A stretch of DNA of 64,000 bases. Origin: Streptomyces sp. SDr-06 (GTDB lineage: Bacteria > Actinomycetota > Actinomycetes > Streptomycetales > Streptomycetaceae). The notes under the pieces were generated by a model that saw only the letters and a program-made list of their open reading frames with translations, made no database searches and was not told where the DNA came from. The stretch covers positions 121,653 to 185,652 of the forward strand of contig NZ_QOLA01000017.1 in NCBI RefSeq assembly GCF_003324565.1, written 5' to 3'. Position numbers and translations under genes: made by a program. Positions 24,924 through 34,069 of the stretch are shown in pieces. Within the stretch, counting starts at the first letter, position 1; each line of letters opens with the position of its first letter.

Positions 24924-25874
24924 GTGGACACGGTCAAGGGTGTGGGTGCGGCGGAGCCGGTCGCGGCGGCCGCCGTCGCCGTGCCGGAGGCCGCCGGTGC
25001 GCTGAAAGGCGAGGGCCGCGCCGGCCGCCGGGCCGCGCTCGGGCCGGTCGCGCTGGTGGTGACGGGCGGCATATCGGTGCAGTTCGGCGCGGCCGTGGCC
25101 GTGACGCTGATGCCGAGGGCGGGCGCGGCGGGAGTGGTGACGCTGCGGCTCGTCGCGGCGGCGATCGTGCTCATGCTGGTGTGCCGTCCGAAGCTGCGGG
25201 GGCACGCGCGGGCCGACTGGGGCACGGTGATCGCGTTCGGGGTGGCCATGGCCGGGATGAACGGGCTGTTCTACCAGGCCGTGGACCGCATCCCGCTGGG
25301 CGTCGCCGTCACCCTGGAGGTGCTCGGGCCGCTGGCCCTGTCGGTGTTCGCCTCCAGGCGCCTGGTCAACGTCCTCTGGGCCGCGCTGGCCCTCACCGGC
25401 GTCGTCCTCCTGGGCGGGGGCGGCTTCGGCGACCTGGACCCGGTGGGCGTGGCGTACGCGCTGGGGGCGGGGGCGTGCTGGGCGGTGTACATCCTGTTCA
25501 GCGCGCGTACGGGACGAAGGTTCCCGCAGGCCGACGGGCTGGCCCTCGCGATGGCGGTGGCGGCCGTCCTGTTCCTGCCGATCGGCATCGCGCAGGCGGG
25601 CAGCACCCTGCTCGTCCCGTCCACGATGGCGCTGGGCGCGGCCGTGGCGATCCTGTCCTCGGTCCTGCCCTACACCCTCGAACTCCTGGCCCTGCGCCGC
25701 CTGCCCGCGTCCACCTTCGCGATCCTGATGAGCCTGGAACCGGCGATAGCGGCGACAGCGGGCTTCCTCATCCTGAACCAGTCCCTGTCCTGGCCCCAGG
25801 CCCTGGCCATCGCCCTGGTGATCGGCGCGAGCATGGGGGCGGTACGGACCCAGATCAGAACGGTCTCGGGCTAG
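24924..25874 (+). CDS. EamA/DMT family exporter (RhaT-like)
   Basis: The 316-residue membrane protein has about ten hydrophobic helices in two EamA repeats (GGISVQFGAAVAVTLMPR; ALGAGACWAVYILFSARTG), typical of drug/metabolite exporters such as amino-acid or threonine/homoserine efflux pumps. The GTG at 24924 is chosen because GAGGGGAG (24911-24918) lies 6 nt upstream; starting at the ATG at 24897 would place that site inside the gene. It is transcribed alone. Confidence 0.9.
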   Translation: MDTVKGVGAAEPVAAAAVAVPEAAGALKGEGRAGRRAALGPVALVVTGGISVQFGAAVAVTLMPRAGAAGVVTLRLVAAAIVLMLVCRPKLRGHARADWGTVIAFGVAMAGMNGLFYQAVDRIPLGVAVTLEVLGPLALSVFASRRLVNVLWAALALTGVVLLGGGGFGDLDPVGVAYALGAGACWAVYILFSARTGRRFPQADGLALAMAVAAVLFLPIGIAQAGSTLLVPSTMALGAAVAILSSVLPYTLELLALRRLPASTFAILMSLEPAIAATAGFLILNQSLSWPQALAIALVIGASMGAVRTQIRTVSG

Positions 25875-26113
25875 CCCCGGGCGCGGCAGCGTGCCTCCCT
25901 TGGCGGAGGCGCCCGCACCGCGCGAGGCCGGCCCGCTCGACGGGGGCATCTGTGCGCCGAGGGGGTCGACCTCTACAGGGCGCTCGTACACCGAGGGTGG
26001 GGTTGCTCGCCTGGGCGGCGCCTGCGCAGCCCGAGTCGGCGGGTCGGCGGCTCCCTCCCGGGGCCCGCTGCGGCGTCTCTCCGGGCCGGGCGGAACCAAG
26101 CCCCAAAATAAAT

Positions 26114-26127
26114 GCAAGCACGCTTGC
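26114..26127. promoter_or_regulatory. Perfect palindromic operator GCAAGC-AC-GCTTGC
   Basis: A 6-2-6 palindrome in an unusually AT-rich patch lies 62 nt before the first gene of the acyl-CoA cluster. It has the form of TetR-family operators. The cluster ends with its own TetR gene, the obvious candidate ligand. The rest of the 314-bp gap (25875-26188) shows no gene. Confidence 0.55.
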
Positions 26128-26188
26128 TTGTTTCTGGGTGGGGTGCCATGCTCCGGGGCACGCCCGCTGTCCCGGAGGGGAGCGCACC

Positions 26189-27004
26189 GTGTCCGAACCG
26201 GTCGGTCCAGCCGACGCCGTTCTCGCCGTCCTTGACGACCTGCGGGACGAAGGGGGTGAACTCGACGTCCTGATTGGTGAGTTGAGCCCGGTCCAGTGGG
26301 GCACGGCCACCGCCGCGCCCGGTTGGACCATCGCGCACCAGGTCGCCCACCTCGCCTGGACCGACACCGCCGCGCTGCTCGCCGTGACCGACCCCGACGC
26401 CTTCGCGGCCGAGGTCGAGAAGGCCGTCGCCGCGCCGGACCGCTTCGTGGACGACGGGGCCGAGGCGGGGGCCCTGCTTCCGCCCGCCGAGCTGCTCGCC
26501 TGGTGGCGGGACGGCCGCGTACAGCTTCAGGAGGCGTTGCGGGCGGCGCCCGCCGGGGCGCGGTTCCCCTGGTACGGGCCGCCCATGTCCACCGCGTCCA
26601 TGGCCACCGGCCGGCTCATGGAGACCTGGGCGCACGGCCAGGACGTGTTCGACGCCCTCGGCCGCACCCGCAGGCCGACCGACCGGCTCCGCCACGTCGC
26701 CCGCATCGGCATCCGCGCCCGCGACTACGCCTTCTCCGTACGGGGATTGACGCCTCCGGCCGAGGAGTTCCGGGTCGAGCTGACCGCGCCGGACGGCGCG
26801 GACGTCTGGACGTACGGCCCCGAAGACGCCCAACAGCGCGTCACCGGGCCCGCGTTGGACTTCTGTCTGCTGGTCACCCAGCGGCTGCACCGCGACGACA
26901 CCGCCGTACGCGCCGAGGGCCCCGACGCCGACCGCTGGCTCGACATCGCCCAGGCCTTCGCGGGCCCGGCGGGCCCCGGCCGCGCTCCCCGGGACGCCCG
27001 ATGA
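26189..27004 (+). CDS. TIGR03084 family metal-binding protein (DinB/maleylpyruvate-isomerase-like)
   Basis: The 271-residue protein begins with a DinB-like four-helix bundle whose His residues (IAHQVAHLAWTD and METWAHGQDV) can bind a divalent metal. The family often travels with acyl-CoA degradation genes, but its reaction is unknown; relatives include mycothiol-dependent enzymes. It starts with GTG at 26189 after GGAGGGGAG. Its stop overlaps the next gene's ATG (ATGA at 27001), so it is translated together with the AtuA-like protein. Confidence 0.85.
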   Translation: MSEPVGPADAVLAVLDDLRDEGGELDVLIGELSPVQWGTATAAPGWTIAHQVAHLAWTDTAALLAVTDPDAFAAEVEKAVAAPDRFVDDGAEAGALLPPAELLAWWRDGRVQLQEALRAAPAGARFPWYGPPMSTASMATGRLMETWAHGQDVFDALGRTRRPTDRLRHVARIGIRARDYAFSVRGLTPPAEEFRVELTAPDGADVWTYGPEDAQQRVTGPALDFCLLVTQRLHRDDTAVRAEGPDADRWLDIAQAFAGPAGPGRAPRDAR

Positions 27005-28695
27005 ACCAGGACGGGCCCATACTGCGCATCGGCAACGCCTCCGGGTTCTACGGCGACCGCTTCGACGCGATGCGGGAGATGCTGACCGGCGGCCCCCTCG
27101 ACGTGCTGACCGGCGACTACCTCGCCGAGCTCACCCTGCTGATCCTCGGCCGCGACCGGCTGCGCGACCCACGGCTCGGGTACGCCAAGACGTTCCTGCG
27201 CCAGCTGGAGGAGTGCATCGGGATCGCGCGCGAGCGCGGGGTGCGCATCGTCACCAACGCGGGCGGGCTCAACCCGTCCGGACTCGCCGACGCCGTACGG
27301 GAGTTGAGCGAGCGGGTGGGCGTTCCGGTGCGGGTCGCCCATGTGGAGGGCGACGGGCTGCCGCTGCCCGAGGGCGCGCTCACCGCCAACGCCTACCTCG
27401 GCGGCGGCGGGATCGCGGCGTGCCTGCGCGGCGGCGCGGAGATCGTCGTCACCGGGCGGGTCACGGACGCGGCCCTGGTCACAGGACCGGCCGCGTGGTG
27501 GTTCGGCTGGGGCCCCGAGGAGTACGACGCGCTCGCGGGCGCGGTGGTCGCCGGGCACATTCTGGAGTGCGGCACCCAGGCGACCGGCGGGAACTACCCC
27601 TTCTTCGCGGGCCGCGACCTCACCCGGCCCGGATTCCCGCTCGCCGAACTGCACGCCGACGGCACCTGCGTCATCACCAAGCACCCCGGCACCGGAGGCT
27701 TCGTCGACACCGGCACGGTCACCGCGCAGCTCCTGTACGAGACCGGGGGCGCCCGGTACGCCGGGCCCGACGTCACCGCGCGGCTCGACACCGTACGGCT
27801 CGACCAGGAGGGGCCCGACCGGGTGCGCGTCAGCGGGGTGCGCGGCGAGGCACCGCCGCCGACTCTCAAGGTGGGGGTCAGCAGTATCGGCGGCTGGCGC
27901 AACGAGGTCGTGTTCGTCCTGACCGGACTCGACATCGAGGCGAAGGCGGCGCTGGTGCGGGAGCAGGTCGAGGACGCCTTCGCGCGTGCCAAGTCACGTC
28001 CCCAGCACGTCAGTTGGGAGTTGTCGCGCACCGATCGGGCGGACGCGCCCACCGAGGAGGGGGCGAGCGCGCTGCTGCGGCTCGTCGTCCGCGACGCCGA
28101 CCCGGACGCGGTCGGCCGGGTCGTGAGCGGCGCGGCCATCGAACTCGCCCTCGGCAGCTACCCCGGCTTCCACGTCACGGCTCCGCCGGGGAAGGGGGCG
28201 CCGTACGGGGTGTTCTCGGCGGTGTACGCGGACGCGGGGTCGGTGGAGCATCTGGCGGTCCACGCGGACGGCGTACGGGAGCTGATCCCCCCGCCCGTCC
28301 GGACGGCGCCCCTGACGGCTGTCCCGGAGCCGCCCCTCCCGCCCTTCGACCCGGCGGAGCCGACTCGGCGAGTGCCGCTGGGTGCGGTGGCGGGGGCGCG
28401 GAGTGGGGACAAGGGTGGGGATGTGAACGTGGGGGTCTGGGTGTCCTCGGAGGCGGGGTGGGGGTGGTTGGCCCATGCGTTGACAGTCGACCAATTCCGT
28501 CAACTGCTGCCTGAGGTTGAGGGGTTGAACGTCACTCGTCATCTTCTGCCGAATCTGTGGGCGGTGAACTTCGTGGTGGAGGGGTTGTTGGGGGAGGGGG
28601 TCGCGTCTCAGGCGCGGTTCGACCCGCAGGGGAAGGGGGTGGGGGAGTGGTTGCGGAGTCGGGAGGTGGCGGTGCCGGTGGGTCTGCTGGGCTGA
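27001..28695 (+). CDS. AtuA-like acyclic terpene utilization protein (DUF1446)
   Basis: This 564-residue protein has a full DUF1446 domain (RIGNASGFYGDR; VTNAGGLNPSGLA; VTGRVTDAALV; ECGTQATGGN) and a C-terminal AtuA-like ferredoxin-fold region (ARSGDKGGDVNVGVW). AtuA is needed for citronellol/geraniol breakdown in Pseudomonas, with an undefined step. Here it heads a carboxylase-containing acyl-CoA cluster, which fits branched or isoprenoid acyl-CoA degradation. The last 300 nt are richer in G and T at wobble sites than the rest. Confidence 0.88.
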   Translation: MNQDGPILRIGNASGFYGDRFDAMREMLTGGPLDVLTGDYLAELTLLILGRDRLRDPRLGYAKTFLRQLEECIGIARERGVRIVTNAGGLNPSGLADAVRELSERVGVPVRVAHVEGDGLPLPEGALTANAYLGGGGIAACLRGGAEIVVTGRVTDAALVTGPAAWWFGWGPEEYDALAGAVVAGHILECGTQATGGNYPFFAGRDLTRPGFPLAELHADGTCVITKHPGTGGFVDTGTVTAQLLYETGGARYAGPDVTARLDTVRLDQEGPDRVRVSGVRGEAPPPTLKVGVSSIGGWRNEVVFVLTGLDIEAKAALVREQVEDAFARAKSRPQHVSWELSRTDRADAPTEEGASALLRLVVRDADPDAVGRVVSGAAIELALGSYPGFHVTAPPGKGAPYGVFSAVYADAGSVEHLAVHADGVRELIPPPVRTAPLTAVPEPPLPPFDPAEPTRRVPLGAVAGARSGDKGGDVNVGVWVSSEAGWGWLAHALTVDQFRQLLPEVEGLNVTRHLLPNLWAVNFVVEGLLGEGVASQARFDPQGKGVGEWLRSREVAVPVGLLG

Positions 28696-28760
28696 GCTTT
28701 TCCCCCCACCCCGCCCCTCCCCGAGACCCTCCGGGGGTGTGAAGGGCTGAGGGGGACTCC

Positions 28761-28920
28761 TGGGGCTCCGCCCCAGACCCCGTTCGCGCCTGAACGGCGC
28801 TCGTCCTCAATCTCCCCCAAGGCCTTAAGGGCCAGGGGGGACCCCCATGACGGACTGAGGATGCCCATGCTGGGCCCCCTACAGGGGCGCGGGGAACTGC
28901 GCGACCAGCCACGCACGGTC
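28761..28920. repeat. Dispersed Streptomyces-type intergenic repeat, copy 2
   Basis: Copy of the element at 16064-16233 with few mismatches over the CGCGCCTGAACGGCGCTCGT to ACCCCCATGAC core and the GCGCGGGGAACTGCGCGA end. Its right end runs into the 93-bp tandem array. Confidence 0.85.
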
Positions 28921-29130
28921 CGCGGTCGAGCCGCCTCCCCCGGGAGGTCCGCGCGGCTGCCAGCACCAACCCCCAGGGGGCGCGAGGAACTGCGCGAGCA
29001 GCTACGCACGGTCCGCGGTCGAGGTGTCTCCTCCGGGTGGGCCGAGGGGCTGCCAGCACCAACCCCCCGGGGGCGCGGGGAACTGCGCGAGCAGCTACGC
29101 ACGGTCCGCGGTCGAGTCCTCTCCCCCGGA
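28884..29130. repeat. 93-bp tandem repeat, about 2.6 units
   Basis: Units begin at 28884, 28977 and 29070, each with GGGGCGCG(G/A)GGAACTGCGCGA and, about 30 nt later, ACGCACGGTCCGCGGTCGAG. Two full units plus a partial unit that runs into the right inverted repeat. Confidence 0.9.
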
Positions 29131-29232
29131 GGGTCTCGGGGAGGGGCGGGGTGGGGGATCCAGCCCTCCGCAGGCGACCCGCACCCACCCGACCCCGCCC
29201 CACCCACATCCCACCCTCACCCAAGGAGCCCC

Positions 29233-30834
29233 ATGCCCACCCTCCCCAGCACCCTCAACCCCACCACCCCCGAATTCCGTCAGGCCGCCGCCGCCATGCG
29301 GGCCAAGCTCGCGGAGCTGGAGGGGGAGCACGCCAAGGCCCTCGCCGGGGGCGGGCAGAAGTACACCGACCGGCACCGAAGGCGCGGCAAGCTACTGCCC
29401 CGCGAGCGCATCGAGCTGCTGCTCGACCCGGACACCCCCTTCCTGGAGCTGTCCCCCCTCGCGGCCTGGGGCAGCGACTACCCCGTGGGCGCCTCGATGG
29501 TCACCGGCATCGGCACCGTCGAGGGCGTCGAGTGCCTGATCACCGCCAACGACCCCACCGTCCGCGGCGGCGCCTCCAACCCCTGGACGCTCAAGAAGGC
29601 CCTGCGCGCCAACGAGATCGCGTACACCAACCGCCTCCCCTGCATCAGCCTCGTGGAGTCCGGCGGCGCCGACCTGCCCTCGCAGAAGGAGATCTTCATC
29701 CCGGGCGGCGCGATCTTCCGGGACATCACCCGGCTGTCGGCGGCGGGCATCCCGACCATCGCCGTGGTGTTCGGCAACTCGACCGCCGGCGGCGCGTACG
29801 TCCCCGGCATGTCGGACCACACCGTGATGATCAGCGAGCGTTCCAAGGTGTTCCTCGGGGGGCCGCCCCTCGTCAAGATGGCCACCGGCGAGGAGAGTGA
29901 CGACGAGTCGCTCGGCGGGGCCGAGATGCATGCCCGCACATCCGGCCTCGCCGACCACTTCGCCGTCGACGAGCAGGACGCGATACGCCAGGCCCGCCGC
30001 ATCGTCGCCCGCCTCAACCACCGCAAGGCGCACCCGGACCCGGTACGGCTCGCCGAGCCGCCCAAGTACGCCGAGGACGAGCTGCTCGGCATCGTTCCGG
30101 AGGACCTGAAGACCCCGTTCGACCCGCGCGAGGTCATCGCCCGGATCGTGGACGGGTCGGAGTTCGACGAGTTCAAGGCGCTCTACGGGCCTAGCCTGGT
30201 CACAGGGTGGGCCGAGCTGCACGGCTACCCGATCGGCATCCTCGCCAACGCCCAGGGCGTGCTCTTCTCCGCCGAGTCGCAGAAGGCCGCGCAGTTCATC
30301 CAGCTGGCCAACCAGCGCGACATCCCGCTCCTCTTCCTGCACAACACCACCGGTTACATGGTCGGCAAGGAGTACGAGCAGGGCGGCATCATCAAGCACG
30401 GCGCGATGATGATCAACGCGGTGTCCAACTCCCGCGTGCCGCACCTCTCCGTCCTGCTCGGCGCCTCTTACGGAGCCGGTCACTACGGCATGTGCGGCCG
30501 CGCCTACGACCCCCGCTTCCTGTTCGCCTGGCCGAGCGCCAAGTCCGCCGTCATGGGCCCGCAGCAGCTCGCGGGCGTGCTGTCGATCGTGGCCCGCGCC
30601 TCCGCCGAGGCCAAGGGGCAGCCGTACGACGAGGACGCCGACGCCGCGCTGCGCGCGATGGTGGAGCAGCAGATCGAGGCCGAGTCGCTGCCGATGTTCC
30701 TGTCCGGGCGGCTGTACGACGACGGGGTCATCGACCCCCGCGACACCCGCACCGTCCTCGGGCTCTGCCTGTCGGCGATCCACACCGCTCCCGTCGAAGG
30801 CGCCCGCGGCGGCTTCGGCATCTTCCGGATGTGA
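29233..30834 (+). CDS. Acyl-CoA carboxylase beta subunit (carboxyltransferase; MCC/geranyl-CoA carboxylase type)
   Basis: This is a 533-residue carboxyltransferase with N- and C-terminal crotonase-like halves: N-half LVESGGADLPSQ and GNSTAGGAYVPGMSD; C-half GASYGAGHYGMCGRAYDPRF and WPSAKSAVMGP. It moves CO2 from biotin to an acyl-CoA. The length and the CGRAYDPRF segment match methylcrotonyl/geranyl-CoA carboxylases better than propionyl-CoA carboxylases. The ATG at 29233 follows AAGGAG. The biotin subunit gene starts 5 nt downstream. Confidence 0.92.
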   Translation: MPTLPSTLNPTTPEFRQAAAAMRAKLAELEGEHAKALAGGGQKYTDRHRRRGKLLPRERIELLLDPDTPFLELSPLAAWGSDYPVGASMVTGIGTVEGVECLITANDPTVRGGASNPWTLKKALRANEIAYTNRLPCISLVESGGADLPSQKEIFIPGGAIFRDITRLSAAGIPTIAVVFGNSTAGGAYVPGMSDHTVMISERSKVFLGGPPLVKMATGEESDDESLGGAEMHARTSGLADHFAVDEQDAIRQARRIVARLNHRKAHPDPVRLAEPPKYAEDELLGIVPEDLKTPFDPREVIARIVDGSEFDEFKALYGPSLVTGWAELHGYPIGILANAQGVLFSAESQKAAQFIQLANQRDIPLLFLHNTTGYMVGKEYEQGGIIKHGAMMINAVSNSRVPHLSVLLGASYGAGHYGMCGRAYDPRFLFAWPSAKSAVMGPQQLAGVLSIVARASAEAKGQPYDEDADAALRAMVEQQIEAESLPMFLSGRLYDDGVIDPRDTRTVLGLCLSAIHTAPVEGARGGFGIFRM

Positions 30835-30839
30835 GGGCC

Positions 30840-32744
30840 ATGATCCAGTCCGTACTTGTCGCCAACCGGGGCGAGATAGCCTGCCGCGTCTTCCGCACCT
30901 GCCGTGAGCTGGGCATCTCCACGGTCGCGGTGTTCTCCGACCCCGATGCGGGCGCCCTGCACGTACGCGAGGCCGACGCCGCCGTACGGCTGCCGGGCTC
31001 GGCGCCCGCCGACACCTATCTGCGCGGTGACCTCATCGTGAAGGCGGCCCTCGCGGCGGGCGCCGACGCCGTGCACCCGGGATACGGCTTCCTGTCCGAG
31101 AACGCCGGCTTCGCGCGGGCCGTCACCGACGCCGGGCTCACCTGGATCGGCCCGCCCGCCGGGGCCATCGAGGCCATGGCCTCCAAGACCCGGGCCAAGG
31201 AACTCATGGGTCTGCCACCCCTCGACCTGGCGGATGTCACCGAGGCCGATCTCCCCCTGCTCATCAAGGCCACGGCGGGCGGCGGCGGACGGGGTATGCG
31301 TATTGTTCGGCAACTGACAGATATGGACAGCCAGTTGACGGCGGCGTGTGCCGAGGCGCTCAGCGCCTTCGGGGACGGCGACGTGTTCGTCGAGCCGTAC
31401 ATCGAGGGCGGACGCCATGTCGAGGTGCAGATCCTCGCCGACGCCCACGGCACGGTCTGGGTCCTGGGCACCCGCGACTGCTCGCTCCAGCGCCGCCACC
31501 AGAAGGTCGTCGAGGAGGCCCCGGCCCCCGGCCTCGACCCCGAGACCACCGCCGAGCTGTACACCCTCGCCGCACGGGCCGCGCGGGCCACCGACTACCG
31601 GGGTGCGGGCACCGTCGAGTTCCTGGTCGCCGGAGCGAAGGCCCACTTCCTGGAGATGAACACCCGCCTCCAGGTCGAACACCCCGTCACCGAGGCCGTG
31701 TTCGGCATCGATCTCGTCGCCCTCCAGCTCCGCGTCGCCGAGGGCGAGGCGCTGCCACCGACCCCGCCCGAACCCCGGGGTCACGCCATCGAGGCCCGCC
31801 TGTACGCCGAGGACCCGGCCCACGACTGGGCCCCGCAGACCGGCGTCATCCATGAACTCGCCGTCGACGGAGTGCGGTTGGACACCGGGTACGCGGGCGG
31901 CGACACCGTGGGCGTCCACTACGACCCCCTGCTCGCCAAGGCCGTGGCCCACGCCCCGACCCGCGCGGAGGCCGCCCGCACCCTCGCCCGCGCCCTCGAA
32001 CGCGCCCGCGTCCACGGCCCGGCCACCAACCGCGACCTGCTCGTACGCTCCCTGCGGCACCCCGACTTCACCGAAGGCCACCAGAGCCCCGAGGCACCCG
32101 GCGCCGCGCGGGCCGCCCTGCCGCGCCTCGACACCGCCTTCTACGACCGCAACCTCGTCGAGCTCACCGCGCCCGCTCCCGGCGCCCGGTACGCCGCCCT
32201 CGCCGCGGCCCTCGCCGACGCCGCCTCCCGGGCCGGCCGGTTCGGCGGCGGCTGGCGCAACGTACCCTCGCAGCCGCAGGTGAAGCGGTACGGCGAGCAC
32301 GAGGTCCGCTACCGGCTCACCCGCGACGGCCTCGAAGCCGACGACCACCCCGAGGTCCGGCTGGAGGCGGCCGAGCCCGGCCGCGTACGCCTCGAAATCG
32401 AGGGCGTGGTAAGGGAGTTCGGCGTCCGGCGGCACGGCGACCGGGTGTACGTCGACACCTCGGCCGGGTCCCACGCCTTCACCGCGCACCCCCGCTTCAC
32501 CGACCCCGGCGACCTGGTCGCGCCCGGATCCCTGCTCGCCCCCATGCCCGGCGTGGTCGTGCGCGTCGCCGACGGGATCGAGGAGGGGTGCCGCGTCAGC
32601 GCCGGGCAGCCGCTGCTGTGGCTGGAGGCCATGAAGATGGAGCACCGCGTCCTGGCCCCCTCCGACGGCACCCTCACCGCGCTCCACGCGGCCCCGGGTC
32701 GCCAGGTCGAGGTCGGCGCCCTGCTCGCCGTCGTCGTCCCGTAG
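30840..32744 (+). CDS. Acyl-CoA carboxylase alpha subunit (biotin carboxylase + BCCP)
   Basis: The 634-residue protein has a biotin carboxylase domain (ANRGEIACRV; HPGYGFLSEN; ATP-grasp KATAGGGGRGM; EMNTRLQVEHPVTE), a linker of about 120 residues and a C-terminal biotinyl domain with the biotin Lys in LEAMKMEH. It charges biotin with CO2 for the beta subunit. Compared with relatives, the segment between SKTRAKELM and ADLPLLIKA is a few residues short. Codons at 31290-31345 are unusually A/T-rich. No strong ribosome binding site is seen; coupling to the beta gene is likely. Confidence 0.92.
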   Translation: MIQSVLVANRGEIACRVFRTCRELGISTVAVFSDPDAGALHVREADAAVRLPGSAPADTYLRGDLIVKAALAAGADAVHPGYGFLSENAGFARAVTDAGLTWIGPPAGAIEAMASKTRAKELMGLPPLDLADVTEADLPLLIKATAGGGGRGMRIVRQLTDMDSQLTAACAEALSAFGDGDVFVEPYIEGGRHVEVQILADAHGTVWVLGTRDCSLQRRHQKVVEEAPAPGLDPETTAELYTLAARAARATDYRGAGTVEFLVAGAKAHFLEMNTRLQVEHPVTEAVFGIDLVALQLRVAEGEALPPTPPEPRGHAIEARLYAEDPAHDWAPQTGVIHELAVDGVRLDTGYAGGDTVGVHYDPLLAKAVAHAPTRAEAARTLARALERARVHGPATNRDLLVRSLRHPDFTEGHQSPEAPGAARAALPRLDTAFYDRNLVELTAPAPGARYAALAAALADAASRAGRFGGGWRNVPSQPQVKRYGEHEVRYRLTRDGLEADDHPEVRLEAAEPGRVRLEIEGVVREFGVRRHGDRVYVDTSAGSHAFTAHPRFTDPGDLVAPGSLLAPMPGVVVRVADGIEEGCRVSAGQPLLWLEAMKMEHRVLAPSDGTLTALHAAPGRQVEVGALLAVVVP

Positions 32745-32791
32745 CCGTTCCGCAGTCGTCGTTCCGTATCCGTTCAGGAGGCCCGAGCAGC

Positions 32792-33943
32792 ATGACCGGA
32801 GTCATCGAGAGCCAGGAGAACAAGGATCTGCGCGCCGCCGTCGCCGCACTGGGCGCCCGGCACGGCCGCGGGTTCGACCGCGCGGCCCTGTGGTCGGAGG
32901 CGGCCAAGCTCGGCTACCTCGGCGTCAACCTGCCCGAGCGGCACGGCGGCGGGGGCGGCGGAATGGCCGAACTGTCCATCGTTCTGGAGGAGTTGGGGGC
33001 CGCGGGCTGCCCGCTCCTGATGATGGTGGTCTCGCCCGCCATCTGCGGCACGGTCATCGCCCGCTTCGGCACCGAGGCGCAGCAGCGCGCCTGGCTGCCG
33101 GGGCTCGCCGACGGGTCGATCACCATGGCCTTCGGCATCACCGAGCCCGACGCCGGGTCCAACTCGCACCGCATCACCACCACCGCCCGGCGCGACGGGG
33201 ACGACTGGATCCTCACCGGCCGCAAGGTCTTCATCTCCGGCGTCGACATAGCCGACGCCACCCTCATCGTCGGCCGCACCGAGACCGTGTCCGATGAGAA
33301 GACGGGCCGCACCGGATCCCTCAAGCCCTGCCTCTTCATCGTGCCGCGCGACACTCCGGGCTTCGGGCGCTCGCAGATCGACATGGAACTCCAGGCGGCG
33401 GAGAAGCAGTTCGAGCTCGTCCTCGACGAGGTGCGGCTGCCCGCCGACGCGCTGGTCGGCGACGAGGACGCGGGGCTGCTCCAGCTCTTCGCCGGGCTCA
33501 ACCCCGAGCGGATCATGACGGCCGCGTTCGCGATCGGCATGGGACGCTACGCGCTCGCCCGGGCCGTCGACTACGCGACCACCCGCCAGGTGTGGAAGCT
33601 CCCCATCGGCGGCCACCAGGCCATCGCCCACCCGCTCGCCCAGGCCCACATCGAGCTCGAACTGGCCCGTCTGATGATGCAGAAGGCGGCCGCGCTGTAC
33701 GACGCGGGCGACGACACCGGGGCGGGCGAGGCCGCGAACATGGCCAAGTACGCCGCCGCCGAGGCCTGCGTCAGGGCCGTCGACCAGGCCGTCCACACCC
33801 TCGGCGGCAACGGCCTGACCCGCGAGTACGGCCTCGCCTCGCTGATCACGGCGGCCCGCGTGGCCCGGATCGCGCCGGTCAGCCGCGAGATGATCCTCAA
33901 CTACGTGTCACACCAGTCCCTGGGCCTCCCGAAGTCGTACTAG
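32792..33943 (+). CDS. Acyl-CoA dehydrogenase
   Basis: This 383-residue flavoprotein has the family signatures: FGITEPDAGSNSH for FAD/substrate binding and the C-terminal signature HTLGGNGLTREYGL. It oxidises an acyl-CoA to the 2-enoyl-CoA and passes electrons to ETF. Cluster position suggests it acts before the carboxylase (citronellyl-/isovaleryl-CoA-like substrates) or after the ligase. The ATG at 32792 follows CAGGAGG. Confidence 0.93.
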   Translation: MTGVIESQENKDLRAAVAALGARHGRGFDRAALWSEAAKLGYLGVNLPERHGGGGGGMAELSIVLEELGAAGCPLLMMVVSPAICGTVIARFGTEAQQRAWLPGLADGSITMAFGITEPDAGSNSHRITTTARRDGDDWILTGRKVFISGVDIADATLIVGRTETVSDEKTGRTGSLKPCLFIVPRDTPGFGRSQIDMELQAAEKQFELVLDEVRLPADALVGDEDAGLLQLFAGLNPERIMTAAFAIGMGRYALARAVDYATTRQVWKLPIGGHQAIAHPLAQAHIELELARLMMQKAAALYDAGDDTGAGEAANMAKYAAAEACVRAVDQAVHTLGGNGLTREYGLASLITAARVARIAPVSREMILNYVSHQSLGLPKSY

Positions 33944-34069
33944 ACGTACCCGGCGTTCCGCGGCCGCGGTGCGATGCGGCCGCGGGCCCGCCCGTGCCCG
34001 GTCGCGCGACTCCCCGCGCGCCCCTCGGGGCGCCGTCCACCAGCCCGTCGAGACGTAGCAGGAGACCCC

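Larger units (their letters stand above)
28703..29157. repeat. Intergenic element bounded by perfect 35-bp inverted repeats
   Basis: The 35-bp segment 28703-28737 is the exact reverse complement of 29123-29157. The arms contain CCCCGCCCCTCCCCGAGACC. They enclose a dispersed repeat and 2.5 tandem units, and separate the AtuA-like gene from the carboxylase genes. No transposase or long reading frame is inside. It could be a non-autonomous mobile element or a long hairpin. Confidence 0.8.

Noticed and set aside
28884..29130. 93-bp tandem repeat as a CRISPR array
   Set aside because: The whole unit repeats, with no unique spacers, and there are no cas genes.
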